Positions 1 through 5,701 are shown, counted from the first letter of the stretch. The stretch: 13,100 nucleotides of DNA from Neisseria lactamica (GCA_001067655.1 JUNU01000201.1:1-13100), one strand, 5' to 3'. Made by a program: numbers and translations. The notes: a model not told the origin generated them from the sequence alone.

Positions 1-2
1 AA

Positions 3-62
3 TCTGTTCAAACCACTGATACACTAGTGTTGCACTTGAAATCCGAATCCAAAGCTGTCTGA
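3..62 (+). CDS. Possible 3' tail of an upstream gene (partial)
   Basis: This frame is open from the window edge to a TGA at 60-62 and would encode the last 19 residues of a protein (ending LKSESKAV). The stop codon lies inside the left arm of the DUS-like hairpin at 54-88, an arrangement common at neisserial gene ends where the terminator begins at the stop. The fragment is too short to identify. Another frame gives eight codons to a TAG at 25-27, so the frame is chosen only because its stop sits in the hairpin. Confidence 0.3.
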   Translation, partial: SVQTTDTLVLHLKSESKAV

Positions 63-88
63 AAACGGTAAAATGGTTTTCAGGCAGC
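54..88 (+). terminator. Hairpin from non-local DUS dialect
   Basis: Arms 54-66 and 76-88 pair over 13 bp with one G-T pair, around a 9-nt loop. The right arm reads on the minus strand as AGGCTGCCTGAA, the dialect described for Simonsiella, whereas the rest of the window uses AGGTCGTCTGAA. The left arm is a mixed form, GCTGTCTGAA. Only a short T-run follows, so termination strength is uncertain. It probably closes a gene lying mostly to the left of the window. Confidence 0.6.
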
Positions 89-234
89 CTTTAAGCCAAC
101 TAGAATCTGTAATTTAAGCTGATAAATTCAACAACACTTTCATGCAACCTTCCCTAATATTAGGTCCTGTTCCAATTTAATGTGCTAAAGATCTTGGTAG
201 ATATTAAAATTATTGAATTAAACAAGGATAAAAC

Positions 235-918
235 ATGACCGAGCAAGAATACCGCGAAACTTTCTCCGAAGACCAATCCGTCGGCTGGGATGCCATTGAT
301 GCCGAACTCGAAAAGCTTTATGGTGAAACTGAACCGCGTCATTACGGCAGTATCATCAAATACTGGATGGGTGGAGAAGACCCATTGGATGGCACCAGTA
401 TCTATGACTGTAATAAACAAACACCACACCGCCACATCATCTCCTACGGCATGAGTGAGCTTTACTTTTCTCCAGAAACTGCTGATGCCGAATTCAGCAA
501 GTGGGGCTTCGAATTTACCTTCCGTATCACACCTTGCAAACTTGACCCGGCTTCCGACAGCGGCACGCCGCACGAACCATTTTGGGCTATCAACCTGATG
601 AATAACTTAGCCCGCTATGTTTTTGAGAACAAAAAATGGTTCGAACCCTATCACTTTATTCCTACCAACAGTCCCATTCGAAGTGATACTGAAACCGCTT
701 TAGTCGGTATCGCTTTTGTTCCTGATCCCAAACTGCCTGCCATTGATACACCGAATGGCAAAGTCGATTTTCTGCAGATGGTTGGTCTGACCCAATCCGA
801 ACTGGATTGGTTGTGGCAAGAACCTTCAACCGCCCGCTGCAAAGAGCTGATCGACAAAATGCGTGTTGACAATCCCCTTCTGATAACGGATTTGGCGCGC
901 ACACGCAGTTATGTATAG
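235..918 (+). CDS. Suppressor of fused (SUFU) domain protein, putative immunity protein
   Basis: A 227-aa soluble protein with no signal peptide or membrane segment. I recognise the bacterial SUFU family from the N-terminal block WDAID at 18-22, a YGETEPRHYG stretch at 29-38, the DPLDGTSIYD segment at 49-58, the HIISYGMSELYF segment at 67-78 and the GFEFTFR strand at 91-97. In bacteria this family includes immunity proteins of polymorphic toxin systems, thought to bind and block a cognate toxin; that role is inferred from the family, since no toxin gene is visible in the window. The start is ATG at 235, with AAGGA at 224-228 six bases upstream. The gene is less GC-rich than the housekeeping genes to the right. 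It could instead be a free-standing SUFU protein of unknown role. Confidence 0.8.
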   Translation: MTEQEYRETFSEDQSVGWDAIDAELEKLYGETEPRHYGSIIKYWMGGEDPLDGTSIYDCNKQTPHRHIISYGMSELYFSPETADAEFSKWGFEFTFRITPCKLDPASDSGTPHEPFWAINLMNNLARYVFENKKWFEPYHFIPTNSPIRSDTETALVGIAFVPDPKLPAIDTPNGKVDFLQMVGLTQSELDWLWQEPSTARCKELIDKMRVDNPLLITDLARTRSYV

Positions 919-990
919 CCACCTATACGGTTTTATCAATCAAATTCCCGTTGAAACTGAAATTGCAAAGTGTCTTCTTCGGAGCATTTT

Positions 991-1122
991 CTGAAAATTG
1001 CTAAAATTATAGTTTTGTGGGTTGCATTGCTGGGAAGTACATGGGCGTCTGAACAAAGAACAGCAATCGATGAACCTGAAAATCAATCATGTGTTTTCAG
1101 CCAGTCTTACCAGGTCGTCTGA
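991..1122 (+). pseudogene. Remnant of a secreted-protein gene (signal peptide only)
   Basis: A 43-codon reading frame starting at CTG (991) encodes LKIAKIIVLWVALLGSTWA followed by SEQRTAIDEPENQSC and stops at a TGA formed by the DUS at 1112-1123. The first 19 residues form a textbook Sec signal peptide (Lys, hydrophobic core, TWA cleavage site). The residue at the start position is CTG, as if ATG had mutated, and GGAG (981-984) stands in Shine-Dalgarno position. An in-frame GTG lies at 970. The mature part is only about 24 residues, so this looks like the front of a gene whose remainder was lost at the DUS. A very small live gene with a non-ATG start cannot be excluded. Confidence 0.4.
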
Positions 1123-1123
1123 A
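1112..1123 (+). repeat. DNA uptake sequence (lone)
   Basis: Exact AGGTCGTCTGAA, not paired with an inverted partner nearby. It supplies the stop codon of the upstream secreted-protein remnant. Confidence 0.85.
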
Positions 1124-1188
1124 AGCAGAGGATAGGTTAAAGCTTAGTTTTCAGCCAGTCTTCAAAACATTACGAATCAAGGAATAAG

Positions 1189-1818
1189 ATGAAAATAATA
1201 TTATCTGTAGTGCTATTGCTGGCAACAGCTTCCTTATTTGCAAAAAATTACGCCGATCGTCCTCAGCCTTTTACTCCCCAAACAGTGCAGGATGTATTGC
1301 ATTGCAAGGTTTCATCGTTGGATTTTTCGCTTTGGATTCCGGAAAATTTCACCGGCTATCTTGATCCAAATGAACGTGCAGGAGAAAATGTAGGACGTTT
1401 TGTCAATGAAATCGACAATATTACTTACCGTTACCGCTTGCCATTTAAGGTGCGTCTTGCCAACCCCTTAGATGGAAAAGAAGTAGAAGGGCAGTATGTC
1501 GCTATTCGCAACAATGCTATCTATTTGGAAATTGATTGGACACGATATCCCAAATTGCATTCACTATACCGTCAGAAATATCAGGAAGACCTTCAAGAGC
1601 TGACGCAACAGCCAATGGGACAAGATATCACTTCCAAAACGACACCTAAAAAACTGGATACATTGGGCTATGATGTGCCTGCTGTCGAAAAATCGATAAC
1701 AGATCCCAATAAAAAATCTAAGATATGGAAATATTTTGGCTTTGCTGCTGTCTTTAAAGCAGATGTACTAAGGGGTGATTCAGATAAGGGCTATATCGGC
1801 TGCCGTTATCCGTTGTAG
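1189..1818 (+). CDS. Exported protein of unknown function
   Basis: A 209-aa protein I do not recognise. Residues 1-18 form a Sec signal peptide (MKIILSVVLLLATASLFA) with likely cleavage before KNYADRP, so the mature protein should be periplasmic or secreted. It has exactly two cysteines, C39 near the mature N-terminus and C205 four residues from the end, which could form one disulfide joining the termini. The middle is rich in aromatic and charged residues (NITYRYRLPFKV at 77-88; YLEIDWTRYPKLHSLYRQKY at 112-131), suggesting beta strands and then a helix. The start is supported by AAGGA at 1179-1183, five bases before the ATG. Codon use is AT-richer than in the downstream metabolic genes, like the SUFU gene, so both may belong to one acquired stretch. 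A strong DUS hairpin terminator follows. Confidence 0.75.
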   Translation: MKIILSVVLLLATASLFAKNYADRPQPFTPQTVQDVLHCKVSSLDFSLWIPENFTGYLDPNERAGENVGRFVNEIDNITYRYRLPFKVRLANPLDGKEVEGQYVAIRNNAIYLEIDWTRYPKLHSLYRQKYQEDLQELTQQPMGQDITSKTTPKKLDTLGYDVPAVEKSITDPNKKSKIWKYFGFAAVFKADVLRGDSDKGYIGCRYPL

Positions 1819-1837
1819 ACTGTCTTCCAAAAACGGG

Positions 1838-1868
1838 GGTCGTCTGAAAGCTGATTTTTCAGACGACC
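1838..1868 (+). terminator. DUS inverted-repeat terminator
   Basis: Arms 1838-1849 and 1857-1868 pair perfectly over 12 bp around a 7-nt loop and are followed by CTTTTAACTT. The right arm contains an exact DUS on the minus strand (1858-1869); the left copy has G for the first A. It ends transcription of the 1189-1818 gene, 19 bases after its stop. Confidence 0.85.
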
Positions 1869-1901
1869 TTTTAACTTAATCTATTCCAACCACACCAAGC
1901 C

Positions 1902-2906
1902 ATGACCCACACCATTACCCTACCCGACCAAACCACCTTTACCGCCAACGACGGCGAAACCGTTTTAGCCGCTGCCGTCCGTCAGAACCTCAATCTGCCC
2001 CATTCCTGCAAAAGCGGTGCCTGCGGACAATGTAAAGCCGAACTGGTCAGCGGCGATATTCAAATGGGCGAACACTCGGAACAGGCCTTATCCGAAGCAG
2101 AAAAAGCGCAAGGCAAGATTTTGATGTGCTGCACCACCGCGCAAAGCGACATCAGCATCAACATCCCCGGTTACAACACCAACGCCCTCCCCGTCCGCAC
2201 CCTGCCTGCCCGTATCGAAAGCATGGTTTTCAAACACGATGTCGCCCTCCTAAAACTTGCCCTGCCCAAAGCCCCGCCGTTTGCTTTCTACGCCGGGCAA
2301 TACATTGATTTACTGCTGCCGGGTAACGTCAGCCGCAGCTACTCCATCGCCAATTCCCCCGACCAAGAAGGCATTTTGGAACTGCACATCCGCAGGCGCG
2401 AAAATGGCGTCTGCTCGGAAATGATTTTCGGCAGCGAACCCAAAATCAAAGAAAAAGGCATCGTCCGCATCAAAGGCCCGCTCGGTTCGTTTACCTTGCA
2501 AGAAGACAGCGGCAAACCTATCATCCTTTTGGCAACCGGTACAGGCTATGCCCCCATCCGCAGCATCCTGTTCGACCTTATCCGCCAAGACAGCAGCCGC
2601 GCCGTCCATTTCTACTGGGGCGCGCGTCACCAAGATGATTTGTACGCACTCGAAGAAGCGCAAGAGCTGACAGGTCGTCTGAAAAACGCCCGCTTCACCC
2701 CCGTCCTTTCAAAAGCCGATGAGGGCTGGCAAGGCGAAAAAGGATACGTCCAAACTGCTGCCGCACAAGATTACCCTGACTTGAGCGGTTACGAAGTTTA
2801 TGTCTGCGGTTCCGTCGCCATGACTGAAAGCGCGAAATCCGTGTTGACCGCGCAATGCAGCCTGCCTGAGACAACCTTCTATTCGGATGCGTTTTCGCCC
2901 GCGTAA
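1902..2906 (+). CDS. [2Fe-2S] ferredoxin-flavin-NAD(P)H reductase (CDP-6-deoxy-glucoseen reductase-like)
   Basis: A 334-aa cytosolic electron-transfer protein with three domains. Residues 1-90 are a plant-type [2Fe-2S] ferredoxin domain whose ligands are visible as C36, C41, C44 (CKSGACGQC) and C76 or C77. Residues 98-200 are the FAD-binding barrel with the RSYS motif at 145-148. Residues 205-334 are the NAD(P)-binding domain with LLATGTGYAP (209-218) and YVCGS (300-304). Electrons should pass from NAD(P)H to FAD to the iron-sulfur cluster and on to a partner oxygenase or dehydratase. Neisserial relatives are commonly labelled CDP-6-deoxy-delta-3,4-glucoseen reductase, but no CDP-sugar genes are nearby, so the true partner is unknown. 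No clear Shine-Dalgarno precedes the ATG; the start is chosen because the ferredoxin strand begins immediately (MTHTITLPD). An in-frame DUS lies inside the gene. Confidence 0.9.
   Translation: MTHTITLPDQTTFTANDGETVLAAAVRQNLNLPHSCKSGACGQCKAELVSGDIQMGEHSEQALSEAEKAQGKILMCCTTAQSDISINIPGYNTNALPVRTLPARIESMVFKHDVALLKLALPKAPPFAFYAGQYIDLLLPGNVSRSYSIANSPDQEGILELHIRRRENGVCSEMIFGSEPKIKEKGIVRIKGPLGSFTLQEDSGKPIILLATGTGYAPIRSILFDLIRQDSSRAVHFYWGARHQDDLYALEEAQELTGRLKNARFTPVLSKADEGWQGEKGYVQTAAAQDYPDLSGYEVYVCGSVAMTESAKSVLTAQCSLPETTFYSDAFSPA
2672..2683 (+). repeat. DNA uptake sequence inside a coding region
   Basis: Exact AGGTCGTCTGAA within the reductase gene, read in frame as part of TGRLKN (residues 257-262). 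It lies in the loop-rich NAD(P)-binding domain. Confidence 0.85.
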
Positions 2907-2972
2907 TAGATATACCCGCTCAAATCTAATCCTGCCGCAACCGAAAAAAGCTTGGGAACTGAGTTGTCTTAA

Positions 2973-3029
2973 AAAATAATGTGCCGATGTCGTCGAACAA
3001 TTTTTCAGACGACCTCAGCACATTATTTT
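2973..3029 (+). terminator. Long nested palindrome with one intact and one decayed DUS
   Basis: Outer arms 2973-2984 (AAAATAATGTGC) and 3018-3029 pair perfectly over 12 bp. Inside, an exact minus-strand DUS at 3004-3015 faces a degraded partner at about 2987-2997 (TGTCGTCGAA). The whole is a roughly 25-bp imperfect stem with a small loop. It lies between the convergent reductase and DUF302 genes and probably terminates the reductase transcript, about 65 bases after its stop. Confidence 0.7.
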
Positions 3030-3032
3030 GTA

Positions 3033-3073
3033 AAAGGTCGTCTGAAACCTTTTTTCGGTTTCAGACGACCTTT
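3033..3073 (-). terminator. DUS inverted-repeat terminator
   Basis: Perfect 17-bp arms 3033-3049 and 3057-3073 around a 7-nt loop, with exact DUS in both arms (3035-3046 and 3060-3071). On the minus strand it begins 18 bases after the DUF302 lipoprotein stop and the stem ends in T residues, so it closes that transcript. It is also positioned to stop read-through in the other direction. Confidence 0.85.
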
Positions 3074-3091
3074 CGATTATTTGGCTTATCC

Positions 3092-3586
3092 TTATTCCGC
3101 TACCGTTTTACGGATGAGCTTTTCAGCATTGGCAAGCGTGTTTTCCACTTCGGCAAACTCGATTTTGCTGCCCGACACCAGCGCGCGCGTGTCGTTGAAT
3201 ACGACTTGGACTGCGCCGTCGGTTTCGGTAACGAGGACGCGCAACGGCAGTTGCAGGGCGAAGGCGGGGTCTTTTTGCATCAGCGGCGTACCGGCTTTGG
3301 GCGTGCCGAAGACGATGACTTTGGCGGGCTGCATATCCAAACCGCTTTGGCGTGCGGCGGCTTGGTGGTCGATGACGGCGAACACGGTCATGCCTTTTTC
3401 TTTAACGGCGGTTTCCAAGCGGCGGACGGTATCGTCGAAGCTGTATTTGCTGACGGCGGTATGGGTTTGATTCATGGCTGAACTTTGTCGGGAATCGGGT
3501 TGTCGGGCGGCATCGCCGCCGTGTGAAGCGCAGGCGGTCAGGGCGGCGAGGATGGCGGCTGCGGCGAAGGTGCGTATCGGTTTCAT
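3092..3586 (-). CDS. DUF302 domain lipoprotein
   Basis: A 164-aa lipoprotein precursor. Residues 1-18 are a signal peptide ending in the lipobox LTAC, with C19 as the lipidated cysteine, followed by a Ser/Gly/Ala-rich linker to about residue 45. The remainder matches the DUF302 family: YSFDDTVRRLETAVKEKGM at 48-66, VFAVIDHQAAARQSGL at 68-83, KVIVFGTPKAGTPLM at 89-103 and a final LRVLVTETDGAVQVVFND at 115-132. The family's biochemical role is not established. The start is ATG at 3586, preceded on the minus strand by AAGGA six bases upstream; an earlier TTG at 3628 would begin inside the DUS hairpin and is rejected. It lies 54 bases downstream of the exported rhodanese gene on the same strand, so the two may be partly co-transcribed through the weak hairpin between them. 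Confidence 0.88.
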   Translation of the reverse strand: MKPIRTFAAAAILAALTACASHGGDAARQPDSRQSSAMNQTHTAVSKYSFDDTVRRLETAVKEKGMTVFAVIDHQAAARQSGLDMQPAKVIVFGTPKAGTPLMQKDPAFALQLPLRVLVTETDGAVQVVFNDTRALVSGSKIEFAEVENTLANAEKLIRKTVAE

Positions 3587-3602
3587 GTTTTTCCTTAGAT
3601 AA

Positions 3603-3632
3603 AAGGTCGTCTGAAATGTTTCAGACAACCTT
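3603..3632 (-). terminator. Imperfect DUS inverted repeat between rhodanese and DUF302 genes
   Basis: Arms 3603-3616 and 3619-3632 match over 14 bp with one mismatch. The first arm is an exact DUS (3604-3615); the second has A for G at 3627. Pairing would leave a very small loop, so several bases must open. It begins 8 bases after the rhodanese stop and lies just before the Shine-Dalgarno of the DUF302 gene, so it may act as a partial terminator or attenuator in a two-gene unit. Confidence 0.65.
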
Positions 3633-3640
3633 GTTGCTGG

Positions 3641-4006
3641 TTATTTCAAACCTTTTTTCACCAAGTCTTCGTAACCGCCGTGGTTGGTTACGTTGGTGTA
3701 GCCTGCTTTTTTCAACTCGGTAAGCGCGGCTTCGGCACGGCGGCCGCTGCGGCAGTAGAGGTTGACGGGCGCGTTTTTGTCGGGGCTGACGCTTTTAATG
3801 CGTTCGACGATTTGGTCGTGCGGAATATTGACCGAACCTTGCAGGTGGCCGGATTTGAATTCTTCTTCGGAACGTACGTCAATCCATACGCCTTTAGCTT
3901 TGGCAGGTTGCGCGCTAGCGGCTTTGGCGGCGGGCGCGGCAAAGGATACGGCAGCAGGCAGGACGAGTGCGGCGGCAGTCAGCGCGGCAGTCAGCAATTT
4001 TTTCAT
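3641..4006 (-). CDS. Exported rhodanese-like sulfurtransferase
   Basis: A 121-aa single-domain rhodanese. Residues 1-23 form a signal peptide (MKKLLTAALT start, SFA cleavage site), then an Ala/Lys-rich linker to about residue 38, so the domain should be periplasmic. GVWIDVRSEEEF (39-50) and GHLQGSVNIPHD (53-64) are the usual rhodanese blocks, and C85 in LYCRSGRRA is the catalytic persulfide cysteine with the six-residue active loop CRSGRR. Its size resembles the PspE/GlpE group. It should move sulfane sulfur to a thiol or cyanide acceptor; the natural substrate is not known. The Shine-Dalgarno GGAG stands about 8 bases before the ATG. It is the first gene of a likely pair with the DUF302 lipoprotein. 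Confidence 0.9.
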   Translation of the reverse strand: MKKLLTAALTAAALVLPAAVSFAAPAAKAASAQPAKAKGVWIDVRSEEEFKSGHLQGSVNIPHDQIVERIKSVSPDKNAPVNLYCRSGRRAEAALTELKKAGYTNVTNHGGYEDLVKKGLK

Positions 4007-4039
4007 GGTCGTTTCTCCAAACGGTTGAACAAAAATATC

Positions 4040-4068
4040 AATCTAAACGGTTCGGCGGCAAAAAGCAA
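4040..4068 (-). promoter_or_regulatory. Predicted sigma70 promoter of the rhodanese gene
   Basis: On the minus strand a -35 box TTGCTT (4063-4068) and a -10 box TAGATT (4040-4045) are separated by 17 bases, putting the start of transcription near 4033, about 27 bases before the ATG. Directly upstream of the -35 box lie two TGTCTA copies 8 bases apart (4069-4074 and 4077-4082). Confidence 0.55.
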
Positions 4069-4174
4069 TGTCTAGCTGTCTAAGTAATGGCTGTGAGTAG
4101 AACAAAGTAGTCTAGATTAGGAAAATAGCGACTAAGCCTCCAAATCTTAATTCGTTCTAATTTCATCTTTCTGT

Positions 4175-5152
4175 CTAATCAACGTTTACCTCCTTGAGAT
4201 TTCCGTCATTATCTTGTTGAGTATAAGATTTATACCTAACTTTCCTTATAAACTCATCAAAATTACCTTGATCTATAGAAAATCCTGATTTTAAAACTTC
4301 TTCTATATTGCATTTACATATTTCTGGATTGTAGATTGTTTTATACTTTTTTATATTTTCGTCATATAAATCAATACTTAAAATAAAATGAGGGAACAAA
4401 GCTCTTTTAACGGAATATTCTTCTTCATCCTCATATGGCGGTTGTTTTATATCAGGAAGAGACATTTCCTCCAATTTTTCAATTATATCTGAGTTTTTAA
4501 GAAAAAAATTTGGAATGGCAAACTCATGGATTCTAGCTTTAGGTAAGATATATTGTATAATAATTCCCCCTTTAAAAGGTTCATTAAGCCTTCCTCTCAT
4601 AAAAGATTTTGCTGCACCATACTCAGTTGTTGCTGAAATTAATGCCGATTTTTTATGATATTCTCGGGATTCAAACTGATGTAATACTGCCAAATAATAA
4701 TCTCTAATCAGTATCTTATTTTTATGCTCTAATTTCTGGATATTATTTATAGCTATCTCAAGTTTACTGGATTCTTGTAACCAAGAAATAAACTCTCTGT
4801 TACCATCAAAAAATATTTGAAACTTATCTTTATTATTTGCGATTTCTTCCTGAATTTTTTTAAATATTTTTTTAAAAACTTCCTCATCTGAATCTTCTAC
4901 GAGTCTATATATACTATCATCAATATTAGTTGAAATAGAATGATTCTGAACAGCAAAATAATTAGATTTACATCCCAACATAAATATATTATTTAATATA
5001 GCTTCTTCGCAATTTTCCTCTTCCTCAATTTTTAAGTCTTTCTTGACTTTATCGATACTAATCCCTCTATACAACTTAATAAACTGATCATTTAAAATAA
5101 ATTTTTTATAACATTCTTCTTTATTTATACACATTTTTTTAATTTCTTCCAT
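4175..5152 (-). CDS. AT-rich foreign gene; possible ADP-ribosyltransferase/FRG-like protein
   Basis: A 325-aa soluble protein, very rich in Lys, Glu, Ile and Asn, encoded by DNA far more AT-rich than its neighbours, so almost certainly acquired horizontally. I do not recognise the exact family. Three spaced motifs recall the ADP-ribosyltransferase fold: LYRG with R29; ISATTEYGAAKSF at 172-184, which aligns without gaps to the STS-x4-A-x4-F pattern of R-S-E enzymes; and YSVKRALFPHF at 246-256 after the acidic run 241-245. The same blocks fit the FRG-domain pattern (F/Y-R-G ... LLDWT ... A-x2-F ... R ... F) about as well. The glutamate expected just before ALFP is not there (VKR), so catalysis is doubtful unless the acidic run supplies it. 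The ATG at 5152 lacks a Shine-Dalgarno; Met7 (5134) has GGAAGAA about 9 bases upstream and may be the real start. No partner gene is adjacent. An effector in defence or a toxin is inference only. Confidence 0.75.
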   Translation of the reverse strand: MEEIKKMCINKEECYKKFILNDQFIKLYRGISIDKVKKDLKIEEEENCEEAILNNIFMLGCKSNYFAVQNHSISTNIDDSIYRLVEDSDEEVFKKIFKKIQEEIANNKDKFQIFFDGNREFISWLQESSKLEIAINNIQKLEHKNKILIRDYYLAVLHQFESREYHKKSALISATTEYGAAKSFMRGRLNEPFKGGIIIQYILPKARIHEFAIPNFFLKNSDIIEKLEEMSLPDIKQPPYEDEEEYSVKRALFPHFILSIDLYDENIKKYKTIYNPEICKCNIEEVLKSGFSIDQGNFDEFIRKVRYKSYTQQDNDGNLKEVNVD

Positions 5153-5160
5153 ATAAATCA

Positions 5161-5196
5161 GGGTCGTCTGAAACGGGAGTTGTTTTCAGACGACCC
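5161..5196 (-). terminator. DUS-like inverted-repeat terminator with matched base change in both arms
   Basis: Arms 5161-5173 and 5184-5196 pair perfectly over 13 bp around a 10-nt loop. Both copies deviate from the DUS at the same place (GGGTCGTCTGAA), keeping the stem paired. On the minus strand it follows the AhpD-like gene by 12 bases and stands only 8 bases before the ATG of the AT-rich gene. Confidence 0.8.
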
Positions 5197-5208
5197 TTTG
5201 AGACAAAA

Positions 5209-5544
5209 TCAACGCTGTGCGTCAACCGCTTCCAGAGCGCGCAGGGCATAAGTGTAGGCTGCGCCTGCGTTCAAGGAAATGGCGGTCGCCAGCGCGCCGG
5301 CAATTTCGCTTTCAGTCGCCCCCGCTTTGGCGGCTGCGGCGGCGTGTACGCTGATGCAGCTTTCGCAACGGGTAGTGATGGCGACGGCGATGGCAATCAG
5401 TTCGCGGGTTTTCGCATCCAATGCTTCGGCTGCGGCGGCTTGTTCCAGCGCGCCGTAGGCTTGCAGCATTTTCGGGTGTTTTTTACCCAGCTCGCCGAAT
5501 GATTTTTTAACGTGTGCGGTGTGTTCGGGCCAATTTTGAAACAT
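5209..5544 (-). CDS. AhpD-like carboxymuconolactone decarboxylase family protein
   Basis: A 111-aa all-helical cytosolic protein of the carboxymuconolactone decarboxylase / AhpD family. The redox signature CESCISVH gives the C60-x-x-C63 pair and H67, with E48 in TRELIAIAVA, as in alkylhydroperoxidase-like members; these residues relay protons and thiols in AhpD. True decarboxylases of this fold usually lack the CxxC, so peroxidase or disulfide chemistry is more likely than ring-cleavage metabolism. The Shine-Dalgarno AAGGA stands about 7 bases before the ATG. It is divergent from the MtrA-like regulator, and the shared 157-base gap holds two palindromes, so it is a plausible target of that regulator. 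The length is normal for the family. Confidence 0.88.
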   Translation of the reverse strand: MFQNWPEHTAHVKKSFGELGKKHPKMLQAYGALEQAAAAEALDAKTRELIAIAVAITTRCESCISVHAAAAAKAGATESEIAGALATAISLNAGAAYTYALRALEAVDAQR

Positions 5545-5638
5545 TTTGATTTCCTTTCCAATGTGTTTGATATGAAGGATGCTGCTCTTTCATGGCAAAT
5601 TTTAATTTAATCCGCCATCTTTACATCTGATGAATGGC

Positions 5639-5652
5639 ATTATTGCAATAAT
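5639..5652. promoter_or_regulatory. Perfect 14-bp palindrome, operator candidate
   Basis: ATTATTGCAATAAT reads the same on both strands. It lies in the gap between the divergent AhpD-like and MtrA-like genes and overlaps the larger palindrome at 5651-5674 by two bases. Confidence 0.5.
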
Positions 5653-5674
5653 TTGACTATTATAATCGTCAAAT
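5651..5674. promoter_or_regulatory. 24-bp palindrome with one mismatched pair, containing TATAAT
   Basis: The half-sites are ATTTGAC and GTCAAAT, around a central ATTATAAT. Only the pair 5658/5667 fails to match. The centre contains a -10-like TATAAT (5661-5666) on the plus strand; a -35 candidate is weak (TTATTG at 5640-5645, 15-base spacer). Its position 28 bases before the regulator's ATG suggests an operator for autoregulation and control of the divergent gene. Confidence 0.55.
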
Positions 5675-5701
5675 CATCTCATTCACTTGCAAAAAACACT
5701 T

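Larger units (their letters stand above)
919..1188. other. Intergenic region with gene remnant, one DUS and a short direct repeat
   Basis: These 270 bases contain no intact gene. They hold a start-less signal-peptide ORF (991-1122), a lone DUS (1112-1123) in which that ORF ends, and two copies of a 16-bp sequence GTTTTCAGCCAGTCTT at 1093-1108 and 1147-1162. The reverse complement of the 16-mer resembles a degenerated DUS ending in CTGAAAA. The right-hand copy lies just before the ribosome binding site of the next gene. Confidence 0.6.

Noticed and set aside
1902..2906. True CDP-6-deoxyglucoseen reductase of a dideoxysugar pathway
   Set aside because: The domain order agrees, but no dehydratase or CDP-sugar gene is nearby, so only the electron-transfer function is claimed.
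2981..3481. Plus-strand open frames of over 160 codons opposite the DUF302 gene
   Set aside because: They run through DUS hairpins and antisense to a gene with a signal peptide and family motifs; no ribosome binding site supports them.
3587..3628. Fourteen-residue N-terminal extension of the DUF302 lipoprotein (from TTG at 3628)
   Set aside because: The extension is only the translation of the DUS hairpin; the ATG at 3586 has AAGGA at good spacing and gives a normal signal peptide with a lipobox.
3033..3632. CRISPR-like spacing of repeated TCGTCTGAA units
   Set aside because: The repeats are DNA uptake sequences in inverted pairs at gene ends, with irregular spacing and no spacer-like arrangement.
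5687..5701. Upstream TTG start of the MtrA-like regulator
   Set aside because: MtrA proteins begin at the residue corresponding to ATG 5702, and the five extra codons add nothing recognisable.
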